A DNA stretch of 64,000 bases, from the NCBI RefSeq assembly GCF_047948215.1, contig NC_134467.1, forward strand, positions 33,744,020 to 33,808,019, given 5' to 3'. Every line of letters begins with the position of its first letter. Positions within the stretch are counted from its first letter, which is position 1. The position numbers and the translations under genes are program-made. The notes beneath the pieces are model-generated. The model was not told the DNA's origin. It was given only the letters and a program-made list of their open reading frames with translations, and did not search any database. This stretch comes from Lycorma delicatula. Lineage: Eukaryota > Arthropoda > Insecta > Hemiptera > Fulgoridae. Positions 44,401 to 47,589 of this stretch are shown piece by piece.

Positions 44401-47038
44401 TTTTCTTGCGCTAATAAAATCCTATTTCATATTCCCATGCACAAGCTTCAAGCTTATATAATGAATTAATCATTCATAGAAAAAACGTAAAATCTTGTAC
44501 AGACTCAGGCCGACCGATAATTTATGAGACGTGACGTTAATTGATCCCTTACCATTAAAAAACACTGGTGTCCATGATCTAGTATTATTAAAAGTCCGAA
44601 TAAAAGTAACTAACTTGACTTAGATTTGAATCTAAGAACACATGATTTAAAAATCAGCTGATTTTACGATGAAAAGTTTTACCACTGGATCAACCAGTGG
44701 GCTAATTTTTACTTTTATTTATCAGTTATAATCAATTGACTCTAGTATCAGGTATAAGCTGATTATCATCTGTATTTTGAGCAGCTAGGCATACACTGAT
44801 GTAATTTTTTTTTTTTTTACGTATATATTTGAGTATTTTGATTTTGATGTATATTATGTCTTTCTGATCTTGGGCTAGTTCCCTTTTTCTTGGGGCCTTA
44901 TTGTAATATGTAGTATTTTGTATGTTCTGCATTCTGTGAGGTTTTGCTATTCGGTTGCAAATTTTTTTTTCTGCTCTCCGATGTATAAATTTTTAGTGTT
45001 GTGTTGCACTGATCATGTAAAATTAATGAATGTCTCTTTTTAGGCGTTTTTTTATATTTTTACTGTTTTTTTTTTTGATGATTTTCTATGTTTATATTGT
45101 TGTGAGACTTGTTAGCTTTGACTTTTTCTTCTCTTGTATTTGTATATATTGTGTGACTTTTTTTTAATGAAATTTCATAATCTGTTTTCTCTATCTTGAT
45201 GTATGGTGATGTATCATATTTACTGTAACTGATGCGTTTCTGTTGATATTCCAATTATGATACGATTGCACTATGACGTATGACTGTGTGAGTGGGCGTG
45301 TAACCCCCCTTCCAGAAGGAATGCTTCGTTAGCGGTTCCAGGAAGAGTGGTAGCCAGGAGAAGCGGTTTAGTCGGTAGTGCGCAGGTTTACATAAGCATA
45401 TTAATAACATCTTGCCGCACCTGTTAGCGAGCCTGACACTGCTTAGGCGTTCGTAAATAAGATTCCCCACCTCTTTAACAAAAAAAAAAGAAGAAAATAG
45501 GCATACTGAAAAGAAGAAAATAGGAAGAAACAATTTTATTCCTTTTTTTTCCATAGTATATGGGATAAATGTTATTCGTAGGAATGGTTATCCAATTTTT
45601 CAGAAATAATTTCGCAATTGTTATAGTTATGGCACCTAAAGGAGACACCCAGATAAGCTGTTTTTAAATATTGTGGGCTGGTTATACTTTTTTGGATTCT
45701 ACATGTAAAACTAAAAAAAAAATATCCTTAGGAAAAATGATAATTTCTCCTTCGTTCTCCTCCTACCTGCCGTTTTGTTATTTTTGTATAAAAATTTATA
45801 TCTCAGGTTCGGATATATGAATTATTTTAATATTTGGTAACCTTCTTTGTAATAAAGTTTTAAAATTAGAAAAAAATCAAGACTTTAATATCTTGGTAAA
45901 TTACAAAATGGCGGCCAAGTTTATTTTTCAATCCTTTATATCTCTATAAACATTAGTTTTATAAAAATTTATGTTTTGATAAAATATTACGCCTTTTATT
46001 TTGAACAAAATGACATTGTATTTTTGAAAATTGGTTAACAAATAGCCGAGTTATGGTAGAAAATTAATGATGTAATTTTGTGTCTGTTTTCACGTCCTCC
46101 AATTTACGTTCAATTCGATGAAATATTAATTGTTTTTACTTATTTTTAATTCTAATATTGTAAATTAGTAACAAATTAAGTAATAATTTTCTCCCAGTAA
46201 TAGACCTAATAATTATGACACAAAATTACAACATCGATTTTCTCCTATAACTCAAATATTTGTTCATAGATTTTAAAAACTAAAACGTCATTTTGTTCAA
46301 AATAAAAGGCTTAATATTTTAGTAAAACATACATTTTGATAAAACTAATATTTATGAATATATAACAGATTGAAAAATAAACATAGCCGCCATTTTTGTA
46401 ATTTCCGAATGTATTTAAGTCCTGATTTTTAATAATTTTAAAACTTTATTACCAAAACGCTTACCGAATATTAATGTAATTCGTCTATCCGAACCTGAGA
46501 TATAAATTATTATATAAAAATAACAAAATGGCGGACATAGGGAGAACGAAGAAGAAATTACCAATTTTCCTAAGGATATTTTTTATTTAGTTTTACAAGT
46601 AGATCTAGAATCCGAAAAAGTATAGCCAGTTCACCATTTTAGAAATATTTTCTAGATTAATTTACCTAATACAATTTTCAACCTCAAATTAATCAGTAAA
46701 ATACATTAAACAAAGTGATCGCAAAAACGACAAATCTAATTAAAAATTTAAAATACAATTTAATTAATTACAAAAAAACTACTTACCAACAAACCACGGA
46801 TTCCTTTTATTATTTTCAACAGTTAGATTTAAAAAATAACTGTCGAAACCTTTTACAGGATTTGCTTGTGGTTGTACAGATAATGTTCCCTCTACTTCTG
46901 CTTCACTACCTTGCCAAACTAATGATCTAGCGGACCATCCATCAGAACCAATCCAAGTAAAACTTCCAGTAGCATTACAACGACGTATTGCTCTCATAAA
47001 TCCAGCAACTTCTTGATCTGATCCAAAAATAATACAAC
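2262..47038 (-). CDS. mGluR: Metabotropic glutamate receptor, partial gene, six exons (5' and 3' ends outside the window)
   Basis: This is a class C G-protein-coupled receptor that senses glutamate outside the cell and signals through Gi/o or Gq. Six minus-strand exons (47038-46787, 28215-27934, 12345-12196, 5452-5319, 4800-4475, 2424-2262) join in one frame with GT/AG borders, giving about 435 residues. In order they encode ligand-binding lobe 2 (with SDGW, whose aspartate contacts glutamate in family structures), the lobe 1/2 return strands (CDAMRP), the cysteine-rich domain, TM1 to TM3 and the start of TM4. No residue block of the family seems skipped between exons. Introns are about 18.6, 15.6, 6.7, 0.5 and 2.0 kb. 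The GQAKKYVEGESCCWHC and FNAGKRTAKRPSFI stretches are what I expect of the insect group II-like receptor (Drosophila mGluR) from family knowledge. Signal peptide, lobe 1, TM5-7 and tail are not in the window. Confidence 0.93.
2425..3695 (-). other. mGluR intron, no feature recognised
   Basis: AT-rich intron sequence with poly-A and poly-T runs. Short ORFs here resemble nothing, and no SINE or transposase match was seen. Confidence 0.6.
3696..4020 (+). repeat. Dispersed repeat family G, copy 1
   Basis: About 300 bp match the reverse complement of 22745-23070, for example aagttgttaaaaat, acatttgacatg against acatttgacggg, and atgaatgaacgtttttcataac against atgaatgagtatttttcataac. No coding potential or terminal repeats were recognised, so the class is unknown. 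Confidence 0.6.
4475..4800 (-). CDS. mGluR: mGluR exon: end of cysteine-rich domain, TM1-TM2, start of TM3
   Basis: This 326 bp exon has a T-tract acceptor (AG at plus 4801-4802) and a gtagta donor. It starts IRNPRDETQCLTCPEGR, completing the cysteine-rich domain, then IPEMFLRAESAWAIGAMS. TM1 follows (SATGILVTLFVAGVFV), then the first intracellular loop RHNDTPVVKAAGRE, TM2 (LSYVLLTGILLCYLVTF) and DVVCGIQ, whose cysteine is the conserved one at the top of TM3. It ends with two bases of an Arg codon completed by the next exon. Confidence 0.95.
4880..5175 (+). mobile_element. Relic LINE fragment (C-terminal region), strongly decayed
   Basis: Plus-strand translation around 4895-4965 gives GYETWIRKNLEKRKRFNIFE, like the conserved GxETWT...KRLEAFEMW block of LINE ORF2 C-termini. 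Around 5055-5100 it gives MWLGHFMKGERLVKK, like the IGHILRxxxL block. It contains several stops and lies in the 518 bp intron, opposite in orientation to the gene. Confidence 0.5.
5319..5452 (-). CDS. mGluR: mGluR exon: cysteine-rich (NCD3G) domain, first part
   Basis: This 134 bp exon lies between a ttacag acceptor and a gtaaat donor. It encodes DIQFKLSQPQPPESVCSLPC followed by GQAKKYVEGESCCWHCFNC and SQYQ. The cysteine spacing (CxxxC, CCWHCFNC) is the start of the nine-cysteine domain that couples ligand binding to the membrane domain. It ends on a codon boundary. The following intron is only 518 bp and holds a relic LINE fragment. Confidence 0.94.
5575..5990 (-). mobile_element. Relic LINE fragment (C-terminal region), strongly decayed
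   Basis: The minus strand is purine-rich and, with frameshifts, reads FEMRNRKGLEEVFEM, then VMNRIKEERGFMWHEYKTKG, LGNVV, and finally AIRQNTRC, like LINE ORF2 3' ends that finish in a W...A..Q..A(E/D)H block. It is in the same general class as the fragment at 4880-5175 but in the opposite orientation. Confidence 0.45.
6390..6948. repeat. Foldback (long inverted repeat) element with arms of about 250 bp
   Basis: The segment 6390-6640 is largely the reverse complement of 6690-6948. Both arms contain cttactaacaattaaatt, tcatcttcaggaactctcat and cataacagttg. The loop is about 50-60 bp. Arm similarity looks like about 85-90% by eye. There is no ORF, so this is probably a non-autonomous DNA element (MITE or foldback type). 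Transcription of mGluR would place a long hairpin in this intron. Confidence 0.8.
6949..7834 (-). other. mGluR intron, no feature recognised
   Basis: AT-rich sequence. A small palindrome, gcgggcctta followed by ggcctgc at about 7026-7043, is the only local structure noticed. Confidence 0.5.
7835..8100 (+). repeat. SINE-A-related copy with a different 3' end
   Basis: Positions 7860-8000 match the SINE-A body (gtaaaggcagttgctttta, ggtgttctttagtggctggg, acgtctcaggagcgctcgac). After agactac it departs into a sequence not seen in other copies, with an inverted repeat (aattacactactg ... cagtagtggtaatt) and the end gggcagttgctgg. The head is eroded. Confidence 0.6.
8449..8492. repeat. Short inverted repeat / hairpin
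   Basis: The sequence aggaacccc plus a T run, followed by an A run plus ggttcct, is a near-perfect stem with almost no loop. It sits just outside the left end of the inverted-repeat element at 8498. Confidence 0.6.
8498..9185. mobile_element. Possible MITE with terminal inverted repeats of about 35 bp
   Basis: The left end at 8500-8532 (aatattagatgcactttcaa followed by ttttgaaaact) matches the reverse complement of the right end at 9146-9182 (aatattaggtatag, ggactttcaattttgaaa). The interior of about 620 bp has no coding potential. I inferred the element from the ends alone and could not find a clear target duplication. Confidence 0.5.
9192..9768. mobile_element. Palindromic MITE interrupted by a SINE-A copy
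   Basis: The left arm at 9196-9268 (gtaagtgaattgaaaaatca, ggcttattgcaatgcac) matches the reverse complement of the right arm at about 9690-9766 (gtaggcgaattgaaaaatca, gacttattacaacacac). A second, inner inverted pair lies at about 9586-9660 (aaacttaacctacatttgct against its complement near cttaggttaagtttgg). SINE-A at 9281-9585 interrupts the element. Without the SINE it would be about 260 bp. Confidence 0.7.
9281..9585 (-). repeat. SINE-A, full length, with 12 bp target duplication
   Basis: This is a complete tRNA-related SINE of 305 bp in minus orientation. The tail (tctgtttagcctttggc) is at the left and the head at the right: aaccaacctggtgggtt, the reverse complement of the ...ggttggtctagtgg A-box region. 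The direct repeat caaacttaacct flanks it exactly (9269-9280 and 9586-9597). It is inserted in the palindromic MITE. Confidence 0.9.
9769..11422 (-). other. mGluR intron, no feature recognised
   Basis: AT-rich sequence. A 96-codon ORF at 10307-10597 (plus) has no recognisable domain, is rich in common AT codons, and lies antisense in an intron, so I do not call it a gene. Confidence 0.5.
11434..11734 (+). repeat. SINE-A, full length
   Basis: A 301 bp copy with the head accgggttggtctagtgg (A box), the palindrome ccaaatcagctgatttgg, a degenerate B box (gcgttgaagtcc), the body, and the tail cagaggctaaacagg plus aaaaagaaaa. A direct repeat ggtcaagttca / ggtcaatttca (11423-11433 and 11735-11745, one mismatch) flanks it. 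Confidence 0.9.
12196..12345 (-). CDS. mGluR: mGluR exon: linker between binding and cysteine-rich domains
   Basis: This 150 bp exon runs from an AG acceptor (plus 12346-12347) to a gtatat donor. It encodes GLSGDKFKFDPNGDGPARYN, then YSWIRVGEYIDGELRLNMS. The F-D-x-x-G-D-G-x-x-R-Y-N pattern is the conserved strand that closes the binding domain in mGluRs. The phase is 2 bases in and 1 base out, consistent with both neighbours. It is flanked by introns of 15.6 kb and 6.7 kb. Confidence 0.92.
12360..12960 (-). other. mGluR intron, no feature recognised
   Basis: Very AT-rich sequence with A-runs. The overlapping ORFs on both strands are compositional. Confidence 0.5.
12968..13225. repeat. Two-copy direct repeat, about 190 bp apart
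   Basis: About 60 bp at 12970-13030 (gtgatgcatatgtataga, ggattctcattgtc, tgctggatattataa) recur at 13162-13222 (gtgacgcatacatataga, ggattctcattgtc, tgctggatagtgaa). This could be a diverged tandem duplication or two termini of one old element. Confidence 0.6.
13690..14670 (-). pseudogene. Decayed piggyBac-like transposase
   Basis: The minus strand, with several frameshifts and stops, carries landmarks of the piggyBac (DDE_Tnp_1_7) family in the right order. These are SIDEQMIPYFS near 14570, KPMRFGYKVWCLCSSQG (14440-14490), FYQRKEAEVDSS, then PDLIKQYNVCMDGVDSLDN near 14000 (the family's P-x-I-x-x-YN-x-x-M-x-GVD-x-x-D motif), SNFLNAALINSLKRY near 13900, and RLGRPTVFST near 13770. The 5' third and any terminal repeats were not found. 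The gene is clearly dead and sits antisense-free in an mGluR intron (same strand as the gene). The identification rests on motif order, not on an alignment. Confidence 0.75.
14949..15176 (-). repeat. SINE-A, 5'-truncated, with 10 bp target duplication
   Basis: The tail and body of SINE-A are present, but the tRNA-like head stops just after the B-box region (aggacttgaatgctg). The direct repeat tctaataata flanks it on both sides. Truncation at the 5' end with an intact duplication is typical of LINE-driven retroposition. Confidence 0.88.
15240..15335. repeat. Cluster of short hairpins
   Basis: Two adjacent palindromes: ttcggctgcttgtaagcagccgaa (stem ttcggctgctt), and aaaggctaaaagccttttagc. They are unlike the surrounding base composition. 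Function is unknown; they may be the centre of an old foldback element. Confidence 0.5.
15336..17117 (-). other. mGluR intron, no feature recognised
   Basis: AT-rich sequence without recognisable element ends. A 64-codon ORF at 16019-16213 shows no domain. Confidence 0.5.
17131..17452 (+). repeat. SINE-A, full length, older copy
   Basis: A diverged copy of 322 bp with the head ctgggttggtctactggtg, the core aaatcagctgattt, a B box agggttcaaattc, and the tail gagggtaaacagaaaaaca. A local duplication of the acttttata region lengthens it. A 13 bp direct repeat at(c/g)tccataacaa lies at 17118-17130 and 17453-17465. Confidence 0.88.
18367..18969 (-). repeat. SINE-A copy interrupted by another SINE-A
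   Basis: The outer, older minus-strand copy is split into 18367-18514 (tail and body) and 18821-18969 (body and head, ending accaactggttgg). A diverged duplication gctaaatatct / gctaacatct flanks the whole. The inner copy lies at 18515-18820. Confidence 0.87.
18515..18820 (+). repeat. SINE-A, full length, nested in SINE-A
   Basis: A 306 bp plus-strand copy flanked by a perfect 14 bp duplication (aaccactaaagaac) made from the body of the older SINE-A. Its head has an intact A-box-like tggtctagtggtt, the palindrome aaatcagctgattt and the B-box-like gcgttcaagtcc. Confidence 0.92.
18980..22075 (-). other. mGluR intron, mostly without recognisable features
   Basis: About 3 kb of AT-rich sequence. 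The only structures noted are the hairpins at 20470-20605. Short ORFs show no domains. Confidence 0.5.
20470..20608. repeat. Two neighbouring hairpins
   Basis: First, tttctttattttttggagt / actccaaaataaagaaa with a 4-base loop (20473-20511). Second, gaggttagaat / attctaacctc with a 10-base loop (20573-20604). Between them acttacatggagaa is partly duplicated. Confidence 0.65.
22080..22380 (+). repeat. Repeat-like block with higher GC
   Basis: It contains accaagtttggtcaaaatt, ggtccagtagttctggag and gatatgagtcgct, phrases I associate with abundant arthropod repeats. No second full copy occurs in the window (only ggtccagtaa at about 50970), so the class is unknown. Confidence 0.35.
22745..23070 (-). 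repeat. Dispersed repeat family G, copy 2
   Basis: This is the reverse-complement partner of 3696-4020, similar over about 300 bp (roughly 80% by eye). It lies directly left of the truncated Tc1-like element. Confidence 0.6.
23262..23920 (+). mobile_element. Tc1/mariner-like element with internal deletions and no left end
   Basis: Translation from about 23262 matches the copy at 41392-42730: GAQRAFAIKDFYKNSDSVEG, RTIRTPQNVQALQDAATRSQ, HSSSVRRMLAKDL, to VHELWIV. Two deletions then remove the catalytic core: one joins the VHELW region to the sequence just before cgtgtcatttcacga, the other joins that to the 3' untranslated region. The right terminal repeat (tcccgtttctttgaat ... ctg, 23897-23920) remains. 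The left end is replaced by unrelated sequence. Confidence 0.85.
23921..26014 (-). other. mGluR intron, mostly without recognisable features
   Basis: AT-rich sequence. A strong hairpin lies at 24667-24709 (listed separately). No exon or element was recognised. Confidence 0.5.
24667..24709. repeat. Perfect inverted repeat, 19 bp arms, 3-base loop
   Basis: Arms ttttttttcaccgattcag and ctgaatcggtgaaaaaaaa are separated by tac. Just to the left lies the 12 bp palindrome cattatataatg. The arms look like two element ends placed head to head, or a recent hairpin. Confidence 0.8.
26015..26830 (+). pseudogene. Decayed mariner-type transposase (HTH plus DDD, fragmentary)
   Basis: Plus-strand reading gives YNLKFCMKLGKTFTEMFQLL (mariner N-terminal helix-turn-helix start), EYYEWFYDLK (like the conserved EWHxRFK), then the catalytic block LGLRLRH*DKNS. 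After that come GIVHFEFLP and WFLHHDNAPAYSAL, with the conserved HDNAP second catalytic aspartate. It then stops before the third aspartate. Many stops and frameshifts occur. It resembles the SETMAR-type mariners from family knowledge. No terminal repeats were found. Confidence 0.8.
26831..27933 (-). other. mGluR intron, no feature recognised
   Basis: AT-rich sequence immediately downstream (in transcript sense) of the 27934-28215 exon. Confidence 0.5.
27934..28215 (-). CDS. mGluR: mGluR exon: end of ligand-binding domain
   Basis: This 282 bp exon has an acceptor preceded by a long T/A tract (AG at plus 28216-28217) and a gttagt donor. It opens with FWEDHFQCKYPN, directly continuing NPWFVE of the previous exon, and runs through FVSDAVMAFAVAFQDMH and LCDAMRPIKG to TVNFE. 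The phase is 2 bases at the start and 1 base at the end, which matches both neighbours. The order follows the mammalian and insect mGluR extracellular domain without gaps. The exon is isolated by introns of 18.6 kb upstream and 15.6 kb downstream. Confidence 0.94.
28605..29180 (-). mobile_element. Relic LINE C-terminal fragment
   Basis: The minus strand near 28760-28610 reads CDKPLQIVENLIKYCPQCAY, then LQDVYHLPRYTSEVKNELEK and LDVNL. This resembles the C-terminal zinc-knuckle and NLDIxL ending of LINE ORF2 proteins. Further upstream, up to about 29180, short decayed pieces (RFNCVRTEYGKC) fit the same element. It is degenerate and 5'-truncated. Confidence 0.5.
29513..30400 (+). mobile_element. 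Tc1/mariner-like element, 5' part deleted, with terminal repeats
   Basis: The left end (acagggtgttccaaaatgaa, ctgatatttttaat) and the right end near 30365-30400 (attaaaatgacagctcattt, agaatg) are diverged inverted repeats of about 30 bp. The interior encodes pieces of a DDD transposase: IIFSDKAHF (first aspartate), IGSYFFENENGDVITINGVQ, then DVNWLPRSNDFTPLDFFLWS, with the third aspartate in PLDFF and the YINKPQTIEDLKEEI tail. The N-terminal DNA-binding part is missing, the second catalytic region is eroded, and stops are present. Confidence 0.75.
30401..31780 (-). other. mGluR intron, mostly without recognisable features
   Basis: AT-rich sequence with a C/T-rich stretch at 30430-30760 on the plus strand that could be another decayed LINE (not provable by eye). 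The palindrome cluster at 31035-31087 is listed separately. Confidence 0.45.
31035..31087. repeat. Overlapping palindromes with GGTCTC/GAGACC motifs
   Basis: ggagaccaaactggtctcc, gagaccaggtctc and gagaccaggtctcaaactgg overlap, and aactggtctc occurs twice. The block is a tiny local duplication plus inversion. Confidence 0.75.
31781..32075 (-). repeat. SINE-A, full length
   Basis: A minus-strand copy of 295 bp: tail ctgtttagcctctgaagcc, body, core aaatcagctgatttg, and head attagactaatccggtgg. The direct repeat ttactattac lies at 31771-31780 and 32076-32085. Confidence 0.9.
32086..32700 (+). repeat. Dispersed repeat family C, copy 1, interrupted by SINE-A
   Basis: Matches 39705-39919, for example gctttatcggaggtcatc against gctttaccgtaggtcatc, and gtgacattttcatcggtgt against gtgacattctcatcgatgt. 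It continues to the right of the SINE inserted at 32281-32588. GC content is higher than the surroundings. No protein was recognised; it may be an untranslated part of a larger retroelement. Confidence 0.55.
32281..32588 (-). repeat. SINE-A, full length, inside family C
   Basis: A 308 bp minus-strand copy with all segments: tail tttagcctctgggaattacc, the palindrome ccaaatcagctgatttgg, and head ctacctggtgggtt. The direct repeat is ggt(g/a)tattaaaac (32268-32280 and 32589-32601). Confidence 0.91.
32701..33720 (-). other. mGluR intron, no feature recognised
   Basis: Includes an A/C-rich low-complexity stretch at 32700-32900 (aaacaaactaaacaatccc type). No element ends were found. Confidence 0.5.
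33725..34165 (+). repeat. Imperfect tandem repeat, unit about 167-183 bp
   Basis: The phrase acttgagacctaattgatct, followed by a(g/c)tgggaagg, recurs at 33772, 33955 and 34122. Each is preceded by ggtaagcaaaat or a similar sequence, with aa(a/c)atgctgaaaa in the last two. A further partial unit (aaaatggtaagcaaaatagt) lies at 34346. Confidence 0.85.
34166..34960 (-). other. mGluR intron, no feature recognised apart from the partial tandem unit at 34346
   Basis: T-rich sequence with poly-T runs at 34498-34514 and 34930-34941. Confidence 0.45.
34965..35103 (-). repeat. SINE-B, head plus part of body
   Basis: The reverse complement reads ctccaaggcatagtggtagt (A-box region), then gtggagggtcctcagtttaa (B-box region), then tcaggcatggcatttttcat, which is the SINE-B signature. 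Confidence 0.8.
35864..36000 (+). repeat. SINE-B, head plus part of body
   Basis: Contains ctctgtggtaaagaggtggt, ccttttatctggaggacccg, a B-box-like gggtttgaatc, and tcaggcaagacatttttcat. The body continues as cacatcccacacataaattt. Together with the minus copy at 36082 it forms an inverted pair. Confidence 0.8.
36082..36180 (-). repeat. SINE-B head, opposite orientation to 35864
   Basis: The reverse complement gives ggagtcctgctagtcgagtg, atagcatttctactttttca, ttcggagattctagattgaa and gatagcatttttca. It is strongly diverged in the B-box region. Confidence 0.7.
36195..36335 (+). repeat. Dispersed repeat family F, copy 1
   Basis: Shares gcttcgttcgactttc, ttatccttatacttgtgaaa and caaataacaaataaagtctg with 56125-56275 (gcttcactcgcctttc, ttatccgtataactgtgaga, cataacaaataaagcctg). 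Class unknown. Confidence 0.6.
36336..37224 (-). other. mGluR intron, no feature recognised
   Basis: AT-rich sequence without element ends or exon-like translation. Confidence 0.45.
37225..38592 (+). repeat. Dispersed repeat family E, copy 1, interrupted by an RTE-like LINE
   Basis: The left part at 37228-37324 (acatcacatgacttccttgt, atgcc) and right part at 38297-38592 (agctaatcgtttttgagtta, atatacgtacgtacagacgt) match parts of 42738-43403 and 56755-57391. About 230 bp of the middle is missing, so the LINE arrived with a target deletion. Confidence 0.75.
37325..38296 (-). mobile_element. RTE-like LINE, 5'-truncated, reverse transcriptase C-terminal half
   Basis: One minus-strand frame reads GLRQGCSLSPLLFNLYIELA (RT motif), LRFADDIVILAESKKDLEE (catalytic FADD box near 38100), then ETWTNGVSEKKRLEAFEM, MLKIRWVDKVTNEEVLRQID, RRDRLIGHILRHPGIVALIL, VGRPRLEYVKQIV and WRAASNQSND-like end sequence. 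Only three TGA codons interrupt it. Poly-A (T-run at 37327-37337) follows the stop. There is no RNase H domain, which fits RTE- or CR1-type LINEs. It is inserted in family E in the same orientation as mGluR. Confidence 0.85.
38593..39440 (-). other. mGluR intron, no feature recognised
   Basis: AT-rich sequence with TA-rich microsatellite-like stretches near 38960-38990. Confidence 0.45.
39441..39512 (+). repeat. SINE-B head fragment
   Basis: Contains gtgcgagtagagggctttca, then the B box gggttcgaatcctgg and tcagacatggtattt. No tail is visible. Confidence 0.75.
39705..39919 (+). repeat. Dispersed repeat family C, copy 2
   Basis: GC-rich block with gagcccttatgggctttacc, ggtcatcgacaaaacc and gtgacattctcatcgatgta, matching 32160-32280. 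The composite element at 39920-40759 interrupts it; the sequence after 40774 is probably its continuation. Confidence 0.6.
39920..40759 (-). mobile_element. Composite element: SINE-A head, about 720 bp GC-rich interior, SINE-A tail
   Basis: Read on the minus strand it begins gacccaccgggttggtctag, identical to the SINE-A head. It then runs through about 720 bp that is GC-rich and unlike anything else here. It ends with about 100 bp of SINE-A 3' body and tail (gtacaagactacacttaatt, then ccggaggctaaacag). A direct repeat of 14 bp, tcttaagcaagact / ccttaagaaagact, flanks the whole at 39906-39919 and 40760-40773, so it appears to have inserted as one unit. A second A-box-like stretch (gggttggtctggggatg) sits at the right-hand interior junction. 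No long ORF is convincing. It could be a SINE that captured other RNA or DNA, or a deleted relative of the LINE that mobilises SINE-A. Confidence 0.7.
40940..41233 (+). repeat. SINE-A, full length
   Basis: Head accaccgggttggtctaatg, palindrome aaatcagctgatttg, B box gcgtttaagtcc, body, and a somewhat decayed tail cccggatgataaatagg. The direct repeat is about 9-10 bp (attagcgta) on both sides. Confidence 0.88.
41392..42730 (+). mobile_element. Tc1/mariner-like element, nearly full length (1339 bp)
   Basis: Terminal inverted repeats cagagtgattcaaagaaacg, then ggaa (41392 onward), and their complement ending at 42730, with TA on both sides (41390-41391, 42731-42732). It carries one transposase frame (41506-42669). 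It lies directly left of family E copy 2. The copy at 23262-23920 is an internally deleted relative. Confidence 0.93.
41506..42669 (+). pseudogene. Transposase of the Tc1/mariner-like element, one premature stop
   Basis: Starting at MDPWSGAQRAFAIKAF the frame stays open for 387 codons except for TGA at 41914-41916, where the sister copy has CGA (Arg). The N-terminal part has a helix-turn-helix-like region (GSAMKKKPPDRERTVRSPQN, HSSSVRRMLVKEL). The catalytic part has SDEAHFHFGG (first Asp), WFQQDGATSHTA (second Asp) and WPPRSLHISVCEYFLWG. By family pattern the last motif is SPD...CDYFLW, so the third acidic residue is Glu here. The spacing from the second Asp is 41 residues, as in the DD41D (rosa-like) group. 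It has no more than one nonsense mutation but probably an impaired active site. Ordinary function would be cut-and-paste transposition. Confidence 0.88.
42738..43403 (+). repeat. Dispersed repeat family E, copy 2 (uninterrupted)
   Basis: About 660 bp, from gacaccacatgactatctta to caatacttcctttactttgt. It matches 56755-57391 and parts of 37225-38592. It gives the uninterrupted layout for the insertions in the other two copies. There is no ORF; the right half has phrases such as agctaatcgtttttgagtta. Confidence 0.75.
43404..44325 (-). other. mGluR intron, no feature recognised
   Basis: AT-rich sequence without recognisable element ends. Confidence 0.45.
44326..44470 (+). repeat. SINE-B copy
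   Basis: Head ctccgtggcggagtagtagc, ttttcatctggaggtcccgg, B box gttcgaatc, then aagcatgacatttttcttgc. The tail is diverged (cacaagcttcaagcttatat). Confidence 0.8.
44488..44703 (-). repeat. SINE-A, old copy, tail missing
   Basis: Body atcttgtacagactcaggcc, aaacactggtgtccatgatc, core aaatcagctgatttt, and head accactggatcaaccagtgg. It abuts SINE-B at 44326-44470. Confidence 0.75.
44704..45260 (-). other. mGluR intron, T-rich, no feature recognised
   Basis: Plus strand T/G-rich with many TGT and TTTT runs. The minus-strand ORFs are lysine-rich low-complexity readings and not credible genes. Confidence 0.45.
45265..45490 (-). repeat. GC-rich repeat-like block of unknown class
   Basis: The minus strand reads gaggtggggaatcttattta, gcgcactaccgactaaaccg, ttctcctggctaccactctt and cgctaacgaagcattccttc. 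The base composition differs from the surroundings and looks like part of a retroelement untranslated region, but there is no second copy here. Confidence 0.35.
45662..46650. repeat. Foldback element with arms of about 430 bp
   Basis: The left arm 45662-46088 is largely the reverse complement of 46215-46650. Examples are atatccttaggaaaaatgat against attttcctaaggatat, aaatggcggccaagtttatt against aaacatagccgccattttt, and atttatatctcaggttcgga against ccgaacctgagatataaat. The loop is about 125 bp. There is no ORF. It lies only 137 bp inside the intron from the donor of the 46787-47038 mGluR exon, so the pre-mRNA should fold into a very long hairpin next to a splice site. Confidence 0.85.
46787..47038 (-). 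CDS. mGluR: mGluR exon: ligand-binding domain, lobe 2
   Basis: This 252 bp exon is bounded by a tttcag acceptor (AG at 47039-47040) and a gtaagt donor. It starts with two bases that finish a codon and ends with one base, so its phase fits the next exon (G plus AA gives Glu). It encodes about 83 residues starting CIIFGSDQEVAGFMRAI, then TWIGSDGW and NNKRNPWF. The aspartate of SDGW is the conserved glutamate-contacting residue of the family. It is the most 5' exon I can recognise; nothing further upstream in the window resembles lobe 1. Confidence 0.93.
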
Positions 47039-47256
47039 CTGAAACAGAAAAAATTAAAAAACTACTGTATAAAATATTAATTTAACAATATCACATTATT
47101 AATTATTACAGTTAAACTATTAATCAGTATGTCTAATCCAACAATAAAATTCAAGAACCACATCTTTTTCCAAAATATTTTTACAGAGTGTTCAAAGAGT
47201 GACACAACCTTATCGAATAATGTTTCCTTTTTTTTTGTTGCAAGTTTAATTGAGAA

Positions 47257-47542
47257 GACCACCGGTTTGGTCTAGTGGTGAACGCGTCTTCACAAATCAG
47301 CTGATTTGGAAGCCGAAAGTTCCAGCGTTCAAGTCCTAGTAAAACCAGTTATTTTTACACGGATTTGAATACTAGATCATGGATACCGGTGTTCTTTGGT
47401 GGTTGGGTTTCAATTAACCACACATCTCAGGTATGGTCGAATTGAAAATGTACAAGACTACACTTCGTTCACACTCATACATATCATCCTCTGAAGTATT
47501 ACCTAAACGGTAGTTACCGGAGGCTAAACAGGAAAAAGAGAG
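47257..47542 (+). repeat. SINE-A, full length, inside a Tc1-like element
   Basis: A 286 bp copy flanked by a perfect 13 bp duplication, gtttaattgagaa (47244-47256 and 47543-47555). It defines the SINE limits precisely: 5' end gaccaccggtttggtctagt, 3' end ggaggctaaacaggaaaaag plus agag. Confidence 0.94.
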
Positions 47543-47589
47543 GTTTAATTGAGAAAAATTGGGTTATACAATGCTGCTGAAAATATTCA

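Noticed and set aside
45255..45554. 99-codon minus-strand ORF
   Set aside because: Runs across a GC-rich repeat block and an A/T run; no domain, and the start lies in low-complexity sequence.
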